Shown: piece by piece, positions 16,290 through 26,235 of the stretch
How positions within the stretch are numbered: the stretch's first letter is position 1
Layout: every line of letters begins with the position of its first letter
Origin: Tatumella punctata
GTDB lineage: Bacteria > Pseudomonadota > Gammaproteobacteria > Enterobacterales > Enterobacteriaceae
DNA length: 64,000 nt
Reading direction: 5' to 3'
NCBI RefSeq assembly: GCF_039523735.1
Contig: NZ_BAAAFW010000012.1
Location: 1-64,000, forward strand
The notes under the pieces: model-generated
The model's input: only the letters and a program-made list of their open reading frames with translations
What the model was told of the DNA's origin: nothing
Databases searched by the model: none
Program-made: the position numbers and the translations under genes

Positions 16290-17639
16290 TTATTTTTCCT
16301 GCAGCCCCAGCTTTTTCTCCAGATAGTGGATATTGGTTCCACCGGCCTGGAAATGCTCATCGGCCATAATTTTTAACTGCAGATCGATATTAGTTTTAAT
16401 ACCATCAATGATTAGCTCACCCAGCGCATTGATCATGCGGGAGATAGCAACTTCGCGGGTTTCACCGTAAGTGATGAGTTTACCAATCATTGAATCGTAG
16501 TAAGGAGGCACGGAATAGCCGGAGTAAATATGCGACTCCCAGCGCACACCAAAACCACCCGGCGCATGGAAACGCGTAATTTTACCCGGGCTAGGCAGGA
16601 AGGTATTCGGGTCTTCTGCGTTAATACGACATTCAATCGCATGTCCGCTGACCACCACATCATCCTGCTTAATCGCCAGAGGCAGACCGGCAGCAATACG
16701 TAATTGCTCTTTGATAAGATCAACACCGGTGATCATTTCCGTTACCGGATGTTCTACCTGAATACGGGTATTCATTTCGATGAAATAAAATTCGCCGTTT
16801 TCAAATAAGAACTCAAAGGTTCCTGCACCGCGATAACCGATATCAATACACGCCTGAGTACAGCGGGTACCGATAAATTTACGCAGTTCCGCGCTGATCC
16901 CCGGAGCCGGTGCTTCTTCCACGACTTTCTGATGGCGACGTTGCATAGAACAGTCACGCTCTGCCAGATAAATGGCATTGCCCTGACCGTCAGCCAGGAC
17001 CTGGATCTCGACGTGGCGAGGATTTTCCAGGTATTTTTCCATATAGACCATATCGTTATTGAAAGCAGCTTTTGCTTCCGCACGGGTCATATTAATCGAC
17101 TGTTCCAGATCTTTTTCGCCACGGACGACACGCATACCACGCCCGCCGCCGCCGCCGGAAGCTTTAACGATAATCGGATAACCGATACGTTTAGCGATTT
17201 CGCGGTTTTTGTCCATGTCATCGCCAAGGAATCCATCGGAACCCGGCACGCAAGGTACACCTGCTTTTTTCATGGCATGGATTGCAGAGACTTTATCGCC
17301 CATCAGGCGAATGGTATCGGCTTTCGGGCCAACGAAAATAAAGCCTGAGCGTTCAACCTGTTCTGCAAAATCAGCGTTTTCAGATAAAAAGCCATACCCC
17401 GGATGGATAGCATCCGCACCGGTGATTTCTGCAGCAGAAATCAGCGCAGGAATATTCAGATAGCTTTTTACGGACTGGGCAGGACCAATACATACGGTTT
17501 CGTCTGCCAGCAGTACGTGTTTTAAGTCACGGTCCGCGGTGGAATGTACTGCAACGGTTTTAATGCCCAGTTCTTTACAGGCACGTAAAATACGCAGAGC
17601 AATTTCGCCGCGGTTAGCAATAACTAATTTTTCCAGCAT
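16290..17639 (-). CDS. accC: Acetyl-CoA carboxylase, biotin carboxylase subunit
   Basis: The 449-residue protein has the exact E. coli length. It starts MLEKLVIANRGEIALRI and shows the ATP-grasp glycine-rich loop KASGGGGGRGMRVV and the catalytic segment EMNTRIQVEHPVTEM. It carboxylates biotin on AccB using ATP and bicarbonate, the first half-reaction of fatty-acid synthesis. A longer frame starting at 17684 was rejected, because family members start at MLEK. The gene is 10 bases after accB. Confidence 0.99.
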   Translation of the reverse strand: MLEKLVIANRGEIALRILRACKELGIKTVAVHSTADRDLKHVLLADETVCIGPAQSVKSYLNIPALISAAEITGADAIHPGYGFLSENADFAEQVERSGFIFVGPKADTIRLMGDKVSAIHAMKKAGVPCVPGSDGFLGDDMDKNREIAKRIGYPIIVKASGGGGGRGMRVVRGEKDLEQSINMTRAEAKAAFNNDMVYMEKYLENPRHVEIQVLADGQGNAIYLAERDCSMQRRHQKVVEEAPAPGISAELRKFIGTRCTQACIDIGYRGAGTFEFLFENGEFYFIEMNTRIQVEHPVTEMITGVDLIKEQLRIAAGLPLAIKQDDVVVSGHAIECRINAEDPNTFLPSPGKITRFHAPGGFGVRWESHIYSGYSVPPYYDSMIGKLITYGETREVAISRMINALGELIIDGIKTNIDLQLKIMADEHFQAGGTNIHYLEKKLGLQEK

Positions 17640-17649
17640 GGTTGCCTCG

Positions 17650-18117
17650 TTATTCGATGACGACCAGTGGCTCGTCAAATTCAACAGGTTGGCCGCTTTC
17701 TACCAGGATAGCTTTGACAACACCGGACTTGTCGGCTTCGATCTGGTTCATCATTTTCATTGCTTCAACGATGCACAGAGTTTCACCGGCGGTCACTTTT
17801 TGTCCGACCTCAACAAAAGCTTTAGCGTCCGGGCTTGGCGTGCGGTAGAAGGTCCCTACCATCGGTGAACGCACAATGTGGCCACTGATTTCGTTGCTGG
17901 CTGCTGCTGGCTCTGCGACTGGCGCAGCAGCGGCTGCTGGTGCAGCGGCAGGTGCAGGGGCTAATGGTGCTGCGTAGGCCTGCTGCATAACCGGGTAGCC
18001 CATATTTGCAGGTGAGCGACTGATGCGAACTGATTCTTCACCTTCAGAAATCTCGAGCTCGGCGATGCCGGATTCTTCAACAAGTTCGATCAGTTTTTTA
18101 ATCTTACGAATATCCAT
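17650..18117 (-). CDS. accB: Acetyl-CoA carboxylase, biotin carboxyl carrier protein
   Basis: The 155-residue protein has a conserved N terminus (MDIRKIKKLIELVEESG), an Ala/Pro-rich flexible linker (about residues 50-75) and a biotinyl domain with the motif EAMKMMN, where the Lys is biotinylated. It carries carboxybiotin between AccC and the AccAD transferase. It is the first gene of the accBC operon; in E. coli AccB represses its own operon, which may also hold here. Confidence 0.99.
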   Translation of the reverse strand: MDIRKIKKLIELVEESGIAELEISEGEESVRISRSPANMGYPVMQQAYAAPLAPAPAAAPAAAAAPVAEPAAASNEISGHIVRSPMVGTFYRTPSPDAKAFVEVGQKVTAGETLCIVEAMKMMNQIEADKSGVVKAILVESGQPVEFDEPLVVIE

Positions 18118-18138
18118 GAGTGTGGTTCCGTACTCTGT

Positions 18139-18591
18139 TTAATTTGAATTTGACAGGCGTTTAACTGCCGTTTGTAAAGCCCAGCTGTACCCGTCGGCGC
18201 CTAATCCGCAGATGACGCCAACAGCAATATCAGACAGATATGAGTGATGACGGAAAGTTTCACGGGCATGCACATTACTGAGATGCACTTCGATGAAAGG
18301 GACACTTACCGCCAGCAATGCATCACGCAGGGCTACGCTGGTGTGCGTAAATGCGGCAGGATTAATAATAATGAAATCCACATTGCCTTTTGCCTCATGA
18401 ATACGGTCAATCAACTGATATTCCGCATTCGATTGCAGGTGACTCAGTTTCACATTAAGTTGCTGTGCGGTCTGGTCTAACTGGCGGGTAATATCCTGTA
18501 GTGTCATGTGACCATAGGTCTCAGGTTCACGGGATCCCAGCAAATTAAGGTTCGGACCTTGCAGAACTAAAATATGAAAGTTATCAGCCAT
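18139..18591 (-). CDS. aroQ: 3-dehydroquinate dehydratase, type II
   Basis: The 150-residue protein is a type II dehydroquinase with GPNLNLLGSREPETYG at the active site, INPAAFTHTSVALRDAL, and VHLSNVHARETFRHHS. It converts 3-dehydroquinate to 3-dehydroshikimate in aromatic amino-acid synthesis. E. coli K-12 uses the unrelated AroD, while many other Enterobacterales carry aroQ beside accB, as seen here. The chosen start at 18591 gives the family N terminus; a frame reaching 18732 adds residues that are not family-like. The gap to accB is 21 bases. Confidence 0.97.
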   Translation of the reverse strand: MADNFHILVLQGPNLNLLGSREPETYGHMTLQDITRQLDQTAQQLNVKLSHLQSNAEYQLIDRIHEAKGNVDFIIINPAAFTHTSVALRDALLAVSVPFIEVHLSNVHARETFRHHSYLSDIAVGVICGLGADGYSWALQTAVKRLSNSN

Positions 18592-18820
18592 CGTGTAGCT
18601 ATCTCCTGCAATAATAAAGACATCGCGTAAAATACTCTCCCTGTAATCATTTGTCACCCATTCTGGTGAAAAAGAGGTGCTATTGCAGGGGGATTTTTTT
18701 AAGTATACCTGTTTCGTCGCAATTCGCCGCACAATAGTCGTTTTATCTGCGAAGTTTAGTTACTTGTCACTCTGCGGAGCTTTTTAACAGAAATTAGCGT
18801 AAGAAGCCAATCAGATAATT

Positions 18821-19435
18821 TCAAAGGTGAGTTTTTCGCAGTAATTTCCGGGAACGCAAGACACAGAGTAACAGCGCCAGTGTCAGCCAGATAAAAGGTT
18901 GCAGGGGCCAGGCTTTCACTGACCACAGATAATGCAGCGGCACCAGAATTGCCGGCAGATAAATACAATTATGCAGTTGCTGCCAGCGTTTTCCCATCCG
19001 CCGTTGTATTCTGTAAAAGGATGTCGCGGCCAGTAATAACAAGACGACCCAGCTGAGCATCCCGAGGGTCAGATAGGGGCGGCGAATAATTTCCTGAGCC
19101 AGTAACGCTAAATTACCGCTGCCAAGTTCAAGAAAATAGTAGCTGAGCAGATGCAGGGTAGCCCAGGCGAAGCACCATAATCCGATAAGCCGCCGGCAGC
19201 GCAACAGCAGAGGCTGGTGAAACCAGCGGGACAAAGGGCTGATCAGCAGGGTGACTGTCAGGAGTTTTAACCCGGTCAGCCCGGTGAATTGCTGAATGTC
19301 TTTTGCCGGGTCGGCACTGAATGCTCCGGCACGTACCGCCAGCAGCAGATAGATAAACGGGCTAAAAGCAAGAAGATGTAACAAACCTTTGACGATCAGC
19401 AATTTTACAGACGCTTTGCGTTCCCGGTTCGCCAT
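18821..19435 (-). CDS. msrQ: Heme-binding membrane subunit MsrQ of the methionine sulfoxide reductase system
   Basis: The 204-residue integral membrane protein has about six hydrophobic segments and a conserved histidine-bearing stretch WATLHLLSYY, expected to ligate heme b. It passes electrons from the inner membrane to periplasmic MsrP. Its ATG overlaps the stop codon of msrP, which means translational coupling. Confidence 0.96.
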   Translation of the reverse strand: MANRERKASVKLLIVKGLLHLLAFSPFIYLLLAVRAGAFSADPAKDIQQFTGLTGLKLLTVTLLISPLSRWFHQPLLLRCRRLIGLWCFAWATLHLLSYYFLELGSGNLALLAQEIIRRPYLTLGMLSWVVLLLLAATSFYRIQRRMGKRWQQLHNCIYLPAILVPLHYLWSVKAWPLQPFIWLTLALLLCVLRSRKLLRKTHL

Positions 19436-20439
19436 TAAAAGTTTCTCCGTAAATCCATGCCCTGGTAGAGACCGGCCACTTCGCTGGCATAGCCGTTAAA
19501 CATTCGGGTTGGCTGGCGGGTGACATCGAAAAGTCCGCCAGCACCAATAACGCGCTCAGTTGCCTGTGACCAGCGAGGGTGATCAACATGCGGGTTAACG
19601 TTGGCATAAAAGCCATACTCATCGGTAGCCAGCAGGTTCCAGGTTGTTGGTGGTTGTTCACGGGTCAGGCTGATTTTTACTATCGATTTAATACCTTTAA
19701 AACCATATTTCCACGGAACGATCAGTCTGAGTGGTGCACCGTTTTGCGGGGGCAGGGTTTTCCCGTAGACACCGGTGGTTAATAAGGTCAGCGGATGCAT
19801 GGCTTCATCCAGTCGCAGACCTTCCACATAAGGATACTGCAGTCCGGCACTGTTCAGCCCCTCCCGCTGGCCGGGCATCTGCTGTGGATCATACAGGGTC
19901 TGAAAAGCGACATATCGGGCATGGCTGGTGGGATCGGCGAGTTTAAGCAGTGAGGCCAGACTGAACCCTATCCATGGTACGACCATTGACCAGGCTTCAA
20001 CACAACGCATGCGGTAAATCCGTTGTTCCATCGGGAATTTTTTAAAAATATCTTCCATGCTGAGGGTGACGGGTCTGGATACCTCACCATCGACAGTGAT
20101 TTGCCAGGGGGACGTTTTAAAATGGCTGGCGTTAGCTGCCGGGTCAGCTTTATCCATCCCGAATTCGTAAAAGTTATTATAACCTTCGACCTTATTCTCC
20201 GGCGTCAGGGGTAATCCAGCCTGCCATTCGGCGGGAGACGAAAAATCTATCGGGCGGGTATCGGTTACCGGCGAAGGGGGCGCAGATAAACCCGTAAGCC
20301 AGTCGGACAGCCCGGCCCTGGCGGTCGCGGGGAGCGTCAGGGCTGCACCGCTGATCCCCAGTATTTTCAGCAGCTCACGACGGGAACGATTAAATACCTG
20401 TTCGGGAGTAACGTCCGATTCTTTGAAAGGATTTCGCAT
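19435..20439 (-). CDS. msrP: Periplasmic protein-methionine-sulfoxide reductase, molybdopterin subunit
   Basis: The 334-residue protein starts with a twin-arginine signal (SRRELLKILGISGAAL) and carries the molybdopterin-binding sulfite-oxidase fold with the cofactor-binding Cys in YRMRCVEAWSMVVPW. MsrP reduces oxidised methionines, both R and S forms, in periplasmic proteins. With msrQ it forms a two-gene operon. In E. coli K-12 the pair (yedYZ) is elsewhere; next to aroQ is a common place in other enterobacteria. Confidence 0.97.
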   Translation of the reverse strand: MRNPFKESDVTPEQVFNRSRRELLKILGISGAALTLPATARAGLSDWLTGLSAPPSPVTDTRPIDFSSPAEWQAGLPLTPENKVEGYNNFYEFGMDKADPAANASHFKTSPWQITVDGEVSRPVTLSMEDIFKKFPMEQRIYRMRCVEAWSMVVPWIGFSLASLLKLADPTSHARYVAFQTLYDPQQMPGQREGLNSAGLQYPYVEGLRLDEAMHPLTLLTTGVYGKTLPPQNGAPLRLIVPWKYGFKGIKSIVKISLTREQPPTTWNLLATDEYGFYANVNPHVDHPRWSQATERVIGAGGLFDVTRQPTRMFNGYASEVAGLYQGMDLRRNF

Positions 20440-20674
20440 CGTCAGGGCTTCTTTTAGAAAATTCAGGTGGGCATAAGGTATTTATCAGCGGTGGTACTCG
20501 CCGGGACAGTATTTATCCTATCCTCAATGTCCGGGGCTGTGAAAACGAATAGTGTAAAAAAAATGTATTTGCCACGGACTATCACTGTTTCGCTGGCAGC
20601 AATGTGGTATTTTTGTCCGAACATTCGCCCGGAGTGGTGAATGTCTTATGGACATTGTCTCAGGGAGCACATGG

Positions 20675-22606
20675 ATGCGTTCAACAGCCCGCCTTACCGC
20701 TGTGATTACTTTCGTCAGTATGCTGGCGATGCTACTGATGTTATCAGGGTGTATTGCCAGTTTTCTATGGCTGAATAAAGAGAGAATTAAGCATCAGTTT
20801 AATACACTGACAACCTCCGTGGATCAGTCCTTGTTTAACCATACCCCGGCAGAAATGGAGCCATGGCTGCGTGGCATTATGCCGGTCGTCAATATTGAAA
20901 AGCTCGAGTTATATGATGGTAAGCAGGCGGTACTTTCCCTGAGCCGTCATGAAGTTCCGCTGGTTGAAGATACGCCCAATCAGTTTTACTCTTTTTCTGC
21001 CCCGTTGCTTTACCATCCTTCTCTGACATTGCGTATTGCGATGCTTAATCCGGCCTGGACCTGGCTGCGTTCGTTTATCGGAATATCAACATTTGTCTTT
21101 ATGGGTATTGTCGTGCTGGTGATGTCTGTATTACTGGTGTTATTGCATTTCTGGTTACTGCGGCAGTCAACGGGTGTTGCCTTACTCGAAGCCCGTACCC
21201 GGCGGATATTACAGGGAGAACGTTCTGCGGGAGTGAAAGGGGATCGCGGAGAGTGGCCAGCAGGTATTGGTCAGGCGCTGGACCGTTTATTACAGGAAAT
21301 AGAGCAGGCCGGGGTCCGGCGGGCAAGGATTGACAAGCTTATCCGTGAATTTGCATCACTGGATACGGAAAGCGGTCTGCATAACCGGCTGTTTTTTGAT
21401 AATCGTTTTGCCACCTTACTGGATACACAGGAAGAGGCCAGTGACCATGGCTGTATCATGATGATTCGGTTTTCCGAAGCTGATTTGCCCGGCACAGGAA
21501 ACTGCGGCCAGGATGATAATCAGCGGCTGTTCGAATTTTTGCATGGGATATCGGCTTTGCTCTCCTGCTACCCCGGAGCATTACTGGCCCGCTATTTTCA
21601 GCAGGATTATGCGGTACTGCTGCCGCATCGTTCACTGAAAGATGCTGAAAGCATTGCGGCTAAGTTACTGACTGCGGCAGACGCGCTGGTGCCTCTGCAT
21701 CATTATGATAAAGAAGATTTTATTCATATTGCGATCAGTGACTGGCGGCGTGGTCAGTCAGTAGCCGGAGTGATGGAGCAGCTACATATCGCTATGCGCA
21801 GGGCAACGCTGCTGGGCGGGAATAACTGGGCTGTGGAAGAAAGTCATGCCGTCGCTATGGGCCGTGGCAGCGTACGCTGGCGGACATTGCTCGATAAAAC
21901 CTATCAGCAGGGCGGGCCGCGATTATATCAGAAAGCGGTGACTGACTTGCAGGGAAAGGTGCACCACCGGGCGCTTCAGGGACGGATTAAAGAAGATAAA
22001 AAATATATTTTAGCGGCAGAGTATATGCCGCTGGTCTGCGATATGGGGATGGCTGCCTGCTGGGATCGTCAGTTGCTAACGAGGATCATTAGCTTGTCTG
22101 CGGCGGGCAAACCAGAGGCATGGTCATTCCCGCTGACAACAGATGCTTTGTTACAGGGTTCTTTTGTGCAATGGCTGTATAAGATGCTATTACATGTCCC
22201 CCGGCCGCAAAGAAAACACTTTTTATTTGAACTTGCTGAAGCAGATGTCGGTCAACATATTTGCCGGTTACTGCCTGTTTTGCGTGGACTGACAGCCTTC
22301 GGGTGCCGGATTGTGGTCAGTCAGGCCGGGCAAACACTGGTCAGCAGTGCTTATTTACAGCAGGTGAAACCAGAGATCGTCAAACTGGACTCCGGGCTGG
22401 TACGTAATATCGACCGGCGTCCTGAAAATCAGTTACTGGTCAGCAGTCTGGCAGAGAGTTGCCTTTCCAGTTCGACATTAGTCTTTGCTACCGGGATCAG
22501 GACACAGGAAGAGTGGCTGACGCTGGTAAATTTAGGGGTTAGCGGTGGACAAGGTGATTATATTGCGCCACCCTTACCGGTTAAATTTGTACATCGTGAT
22601 AACTGA
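20675..22606 (+). CDS. csrD: RNase E specificity factor CsrD
   Basis: The 643-residue protein matches E. coli CsrD in length and over most of its sequence. It has an N-terminal membrane segment, a periplasmic loop, a second membrane segment near residues 140-165, a degenerate GGDEF domain (RYFQQDYAVLLPHR where the signature would be) and a degenerate EAL domain. CsrD binds no cyclic-di-GMP catalytically; it makes the small RNAs CsrB and CsrC targets for RNase E. The start at 20675 is preferred to an ATG at 20648, since GGGAG precedes it by seven bases and it gives the family N terminus. It lies upstream of mreB as in E. coli. Confidence 0.94.
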   Translation: MRSTARLTAVITFVSMLAMLLMLSGCIASFLWLNKERIKHQFNTLTTSVDQSLFNHTPAEMEPWLRGIMPVVNIEKLELYDGKQAVLSLSRHEVPLVEDTPNQFYSFSAPLLYHPSLTLRIAMLNPAWTWLRSFIGISTFVFMGIVVLVMSVLLVLLHFWLLRQSTGVALLEARTRRILQGERSAGVKGDRGEWPAGIGQALDRLLQEIEQAGVRRARIDKLIREFASLDTESGLHNRLFFDNRFATLLDTQEEASDHGCIMMIRFSEADLPGTGNCGQDDNQRLFEFLHGISALLSCYPGALLARYFQQDYAVLLPHRSLKDAESIAAKLLTAADALVPLHHYDKEDFIHIAISDWRRGQSVAGVMEQLHIAMRRATLLGGNNWAVEESHAVAMGRGSVRWRTLLDKTYQQGGPRLYQKAVTDLQGKVHHRALQGRIKEDKKYILAAEYMPLVCDMGMAACWDRQLLTRIISLSAAGKPEAWSFPLTTDALLQGSFVQWLYKMLLHVPRPQRKHFLFELAEADVGQHICRLLPVLRGLTAFGCRIVVSQAGQTLVSSAYLQQVKPEIVKLDSGLVRNIDRRPENQLLVSSLAESCLSSSTLVFATGIRTQEEWLTLVNLGVSGGQGDYIAPPLPVKFVHRDN

Positions 22607-22943
22607 TAAAAAAGGCAGCCGGAGAGCGGAATAGCCTGCTGAGCAGGGATTTGTTTTCTTCATTGATGAATTCAATGTCCGCGCAGAATAGCGATAGCCA
22701 GTAATTAAACACTAAATGTTAGATTTTGTTTCTGACATGAGTCAGTGGTAAATGTGTCTGTCCGAAAAATGTCGGGTTTACAGTGTTGTGATGAGCGTTG
22801 TCATAGCTGATGATAACAGAAATCTACAATTGATTATTTTTTCACCGGAGTCGAATGTTTTTGCGCCTTGTGGCAGCTCCGAGTGGTTGGTAAAGTAAGC
22901 GGATTTTATTTTCCGCCCCCAGCTTGCAGGATTACCCCTTAGT
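22607..22943. other. Intergenic region carrying the mreB promoter(s)
   Basis: This 337-base AT-rich gap between csrD and mreB has no frame that I can support. In E. coli several promoters for mreBCD lie here; I could not pick out individual elements with confidence. No terminator with a clear T run follows csrD, so some read-through into mreB is possible. Confidence 0.5.
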
Positions 22944-23987
22944 ATGTTTAAAAAATTTCGTGGCATGTTTTCTAATGACTTGTCCATTGACCTGGGTACC
23001 GCCAATACCCTGATTTATGTAAAAGGACAAGGCATCGTGCTGAACGAGCCTTCTGTGGTTGCTATCCGTCAGGATCGTGCCGGCTCGCCAAAAAGTGTTG
23101 CAGCTGTTGGCCAGGAAGCTAAACAGATGCTGGGTCGTACACCTGGTAATATTGCAGCGATTCGCCCGATGAAAGATGGTGTGATTGCAGACTTTTTCGT
23201 TACCGAAAAAATGCTTCAGCACTTTATTAAACAAGTGCACAGTAACAGCTTTATGCGCCCGAGTCCGCGTGTACTGGTCTGTGTGCCTGTAGGAGCAACC
23301 CAGGTTGAACGTCGCGCTATCCGTGAATCGGCATTAGGTGCCGGTGCCCGTGAAGTCTTCCTGATAGAAGAACCTATGGCAGCGGCTATCGGTGCCGGAC
23401 TGCCGGTTTCTGAAGCGACTGGTTCCATGGTCGTGGATATCGGCGGGGGGACCACCGAAGTCGCGGTTATCTCTCTGAATGGTGTTGTCTATTCGTCATC
23501 AGTCCGGATCGGGGGAGATCGTTTCGATGAAGCTATCATCAATTATGTCCGTCGGAATTATGGTTCACTGATTGGCGAAGCGACCGCCGAACGCATCAAG
23601 CACGGGATTGGTTCTGCATATCCGGGCGACGAAGTTCTGGAAATTGAAGTTCGTGGCCGTAACCTGGCAGAAGGTGTTCCCCGCGGTTTCACCCTGAATT
23701 CCAACGAGATCCTCGAAGCATTGCAGGAACCGTTAACCGGTATCGTCAGTGCAGTCATGGTGGCACTGGAACAATGTCCGCCGGAACTGGCTTCTGATAT
23801 TTCAGAACGGGGTATGGTCCTGACAGGCGGTGGTGCACTGTTACGGAACCTGGAGCGCCTGTTAATGGAAGAAACCGGTATCCCGGTTGTGGTGGCTGAA
23901 GATCCGCTGACCTGTGTCGCGCGCGGTGGGGGTAAAGCTCTGGAAATGATTGATATGCACGGCGGGGACCTGTTCAGCGAAGAGTAA
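22944..23987 (+). CDS. mreB: Rod shape-determining actin homologue MreB
   Basis: The 347-residue protein is the same length as in E. coli and nearly identical. It shows the actin-fold phosphate loop IDLGTANTLIY, the VDIGGGTTEVAV loop and the C-terminal MVLTGGGALLRNLE. MreB filaments on the inner face of the membrane direct the elongasome. It is first in mreBCD; a hairpin at 24014-24036 between mreB and mreC may reduce downstream expression. Confidence 0.99.
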   Translation: MFKKFRGMFSNDLSIDLGTANTLIYVKGQGIVLNEPSVVAIRQDRAGSPKSVAAVGQEAKQMLGRTPGNIAAIRPMKDGVIADFFVTEKMLQHFIKQVHSNSFMRPSPRVLVCVPVGATQVERRAIRESALGAGAREVFLIEEPMAAAIGAGLPVSEATGSMVVDIGGGTTEVAVISLNGVVYSSSVRIGGDRFDEAIINYVRRNYGSLIGEATAERIKHGIGSAYPGDEVLEIEVRGRNLAEGVPRGFTLNSNEILEALQEPLTGIVSAVMVALEQCPPELASDISERGMVLTGGGALLRNLERLLMEETGIPVVVAEDPLTCVARGGGKALEMIDMHGGDLFSEE

Positions 23988-24013
23988 TCCTTGCTGGCAG
24001 AGCTGTAATGTTT

Positions 24014-24036
24014 TGGCTGGCGTTTTTCGCCGGCCA
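24014..24036 (+). other. Hairpin between mreB and mreC
   Basis: A nine-pair stem TGGCTGGCG and CGCCGGCCA encloses five T residues. There is no T run after it, so it is more likely an attenuator or an mRNA-processing site than a full terminator. Confidence 0.45.
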
Positions 24037-24134
24037 CGTTGCTCTTTATGTACACCCAATGATGACGTGTCCAGCCTAAGGGAGTGCAGGCTAATCGCAC
24101 TCCCTTTATATTTGTCGAGGAACACGCAGGATTT

Positions 24135-25145
24135 ATGAAGCCGATTTTTAGCAGAGGACCGTCTCTGCAGTTACGCTTAGTATTAGCAGTAGTTGCTGCG
24201 ATAGCGATCATCATCGCTGATAGCCGTATGAGTTCTTTCCGCGAGATCCGCAGCTATCTTGATACTTCGGTAAGCCCGTTTTACTTTCTGGCTGATGGCC
24301 CGAGACGTTTTCTGGATGGTGCTGCTGAAACCTTTGCCTCACGGCAAATGCTGGAACAGCAAAATACCGCATTACGCCGGGAACTGATGCTGAAGAATAG
24401 CCAGTTGCTGCTGCTGGATCAGTATAAAGAAGAAAATATCCGGCTGCGGGAGCTGCTCGGTTCCCCCTTGCGTCCGGGTGAGCGTAAAATGATTACTCAG
24501 GTGATCTCCGCCGGGGCAGATCCTTACAGTGACCAGGTGATCATTGACCGGGGCAGTGATAGCGGGGTTTATGAAGGTCAGCCGGTGATTAGTGATAAAG
24601 GCGTCGTCGGTCAGGTGGTCTCTGTCGGAAAATTCAGCAGCCGGGTGATGCTGATTTGCGATGCATCCCATGCTTTACCGGTTCAGGTATTACGTAATGA
24701 TGTCCGTGCTATCGCCTCCGGGACCGGGTGTTCAGAAAGTCTGCAACTGGAAAATATGTCCGGTACCCCTGATATCCGGGTGGGTGATATGTTAGTCAGC
24801 TCCGGGCTGGGCGGGCGTTTTCCTGAAGGGTATCCGGTGGCCGTTGTCTCTTCGGTAACAGTGGACACCAGACAGGCAGCAACAATTATTCAGGCCAGGC
24901 CGACGGCCGGGTTACAGCGTCTGCGTTACCTGTTGTTGCTGTGGGGCGCGGGTGATACAGACAGCAATTTAGTAACGCCGGAAGCGGTACATCAGGCGGC
25001 GGATCAGCGACTGATGCAAATGATGCCACAGGTACTGCCACCGGCAGGTGAAGCAGGTAAGACGGCCACCAGTGATTATTCAGCCGGCACCGGCAGCACC
25101 AGCACCACGCCATCAGCAGATACTGTGCGTGGAGAACGTCCTTGA
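24135..25145 (+). CDS. mreC: Rod shape-determining protein MreC
   Basis: The 336-residue protein has a short cytoplasmic start (MKPIFSRGPSLQLRL), one transmembrane helix, a coiled coil (about residues 68-105) and the periplasmic beta domain of MreC, followed by a Ser/Thr-rich tail. It links MreB to the peptidoglycan synthases. The start at 24135 matches family members; the frame open from 24084 adds non-conserved residues. The tail is low-complexity and probably variable. Confidence 0.97.
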   Translation: MKPIFSRGPSLQLRLVLAVVAAIAIIIADSRMSSFREIRSYLDTSVSPFYFLADGPRRFLDGAAETFASRQMLEQQNTALRRELMLKNSQLLLLDQYKEENIRLRELLGSPLRPGERKMITQVISAGADPYSDQVIIDRGSDSGVYEGQPVISDKGVVGQVVSVGKFSSRVMLICDASHALPVQVLRNDVRAIASGTGCSESLQLENMSGTPDIRVGDMLVSSGLGGRFPEGYPVAVVSSVTVDTRQAATIIQARPTAGLQRLRYLLLLWGAGDTDSNLVTPEAVHQAADQRLMQMMPQVLPPAGEAGKTATSDYSAGTGSTSTTPSADTVRGERP

Positions 25146-25633
25146 GCAGCCGTTACCGCAGCCAGGGCCGCTGGGTCATCTGGCTATCTTTTATTATTGC
25201 TCTGATGCTGGAAGTGATGCCGTGGCCGGAGCAAATTTATATGTTCCGGCCATCATGGGTACTGCTTATTCTGCTGTACTGGGTACTGGCTTTACCCCAC
25301 AGAGTGAATGTGGGGACGGGTTTTTTCCTCGGGGCGGTAATGGACCTTATTGTTGGTTCGACCCTCGGTGTCCGTGCACTGGCATTAAGTCTGGTCGCCT
25401 ATCTGGTGGCTTACAAATTTCAGCTATTCCGTAATCTCGCCCTCTGGCAACAGGCCTGTATGGTGACGGTATTGTCGTTGTTTGTCGATGTCGTGGTGTT
25501 CTGGGCAGAATTTATGGTCAGCGATGTTGCCTTTCGTCCGGAAATTTTCTGGGGTGGGCTGGTTAACGGTATTCTCTGGCCGTGGTTATTTTTGCTGATG
25601 CGTAAAATTCGTTATCAGTTTGCTGTTCAGTAA
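25142..25633 (+). CDS. mreD: Rod shape-determining protein MreD
   Basis: The 163-residue protein has about five hydrophobic segments and the conserved start SSRYRSQGRWVIWLSF. It begins with a TTG codon that overlaps the mreC stop by four bases, which implies coupled translation. It completes the MreBCD complex in the inner membrane. Confidence 0.96.
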   Translation: MSSRYRSQGRWVIWLSFIIALMLEVMPWPEQIYMFRPSWVLLILLYWVLALPHRVNVGTGFFLGAVMDLIVGSTLGVRALALSLVAYLVAYKFQLFRNLALWQQACMVTVLSLFVDVVVFWAEFMVSDVAFRPEIFWGGLVNGILWPWLFLLMRKIRYQFAVQ

Positions 25634-25641
25634 GGAACCCT

Positions 25642-26235
25642 ATGCACAGCTTATATCTTGCTTCCGGTTCTCCGCGGCGTCAGGAACTGCTGGCCCTGTC
25701 AGGGCTTACTTTTGCTCGTTTAGTGACTGACGTTGAAGAGTGCCGTCATCAGGACGAATCTCCGCAGGATTATGTGTGTCGTTTGTCGGTCGATAAGGCA
25801 CAAGCCGGTGTCCGTATTGCACCGCAGGACTTACCGGTGATTGGCGCGGATACCATCGTAGTGACTGAAGGCAGAGTGCTGGAAAAGCCACGTGATGAAG
25901 TCCATGCCCGACAGATGCTGGCGATGCTTTCTGGAAAAACGCATCAGGTGATAACGGCGGTTACTGTGGCAAACCGGAAATTTTCTCTGACCAGTAAAGT
26001 CATTACTGAGGTTACCTTTCGTCAGCTCAGCACGGAAGATATTGATCAGTATATTGCCAGCGGAGAACCGATGGATAAAGCCGGTGCTTATGGCATTCAG
26101 GGCAAAGGGGGGCGCTTTGTCCGCTCTATCGCTGGCAGTTATCACGCGGTAGTCGGACTTCCGTTGGTTGAGACGGAAGAATTACTCGGGCAGTTACAAA
26201 AGTTAGCGGCGGAAAAGGATAATCATGACGGCTGA
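25642..26235 (+). CDS. yhdE: Maf-family nucleotide pyrophosphatase (YhdE)
   Basis: The 197-residue protein is a Maf-family enzyme with SGSPRRQELL at the N terminus, IGADTIV and the later KAGAYGIQGKGG. YhdE hydrolyses dTTP, UTP and some modified nucleotides to monophosphates. It follows mreD by eight bases and overlaps rng by 11 bases, as in E. coli, so it belongs to the same transcript. Confidence 0.96.
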   Translation: MHSLYLASGSPRRQELLALSGLTFARLVTDVEECRHQDESPQDYVCRLSVDKAQAGVRIAPQDLPVIGADTIVVTEGRVLEKPRDEVHARQMLAMLSGKTHQVITAVTVANRKFSLTSKVITEVTFRQLSTEDIDQYIASGEPMDKAGAYGIQGKGGRFVRSIAGSYHAVVGLPLVETEELLGQLQKLAAEKDNHDG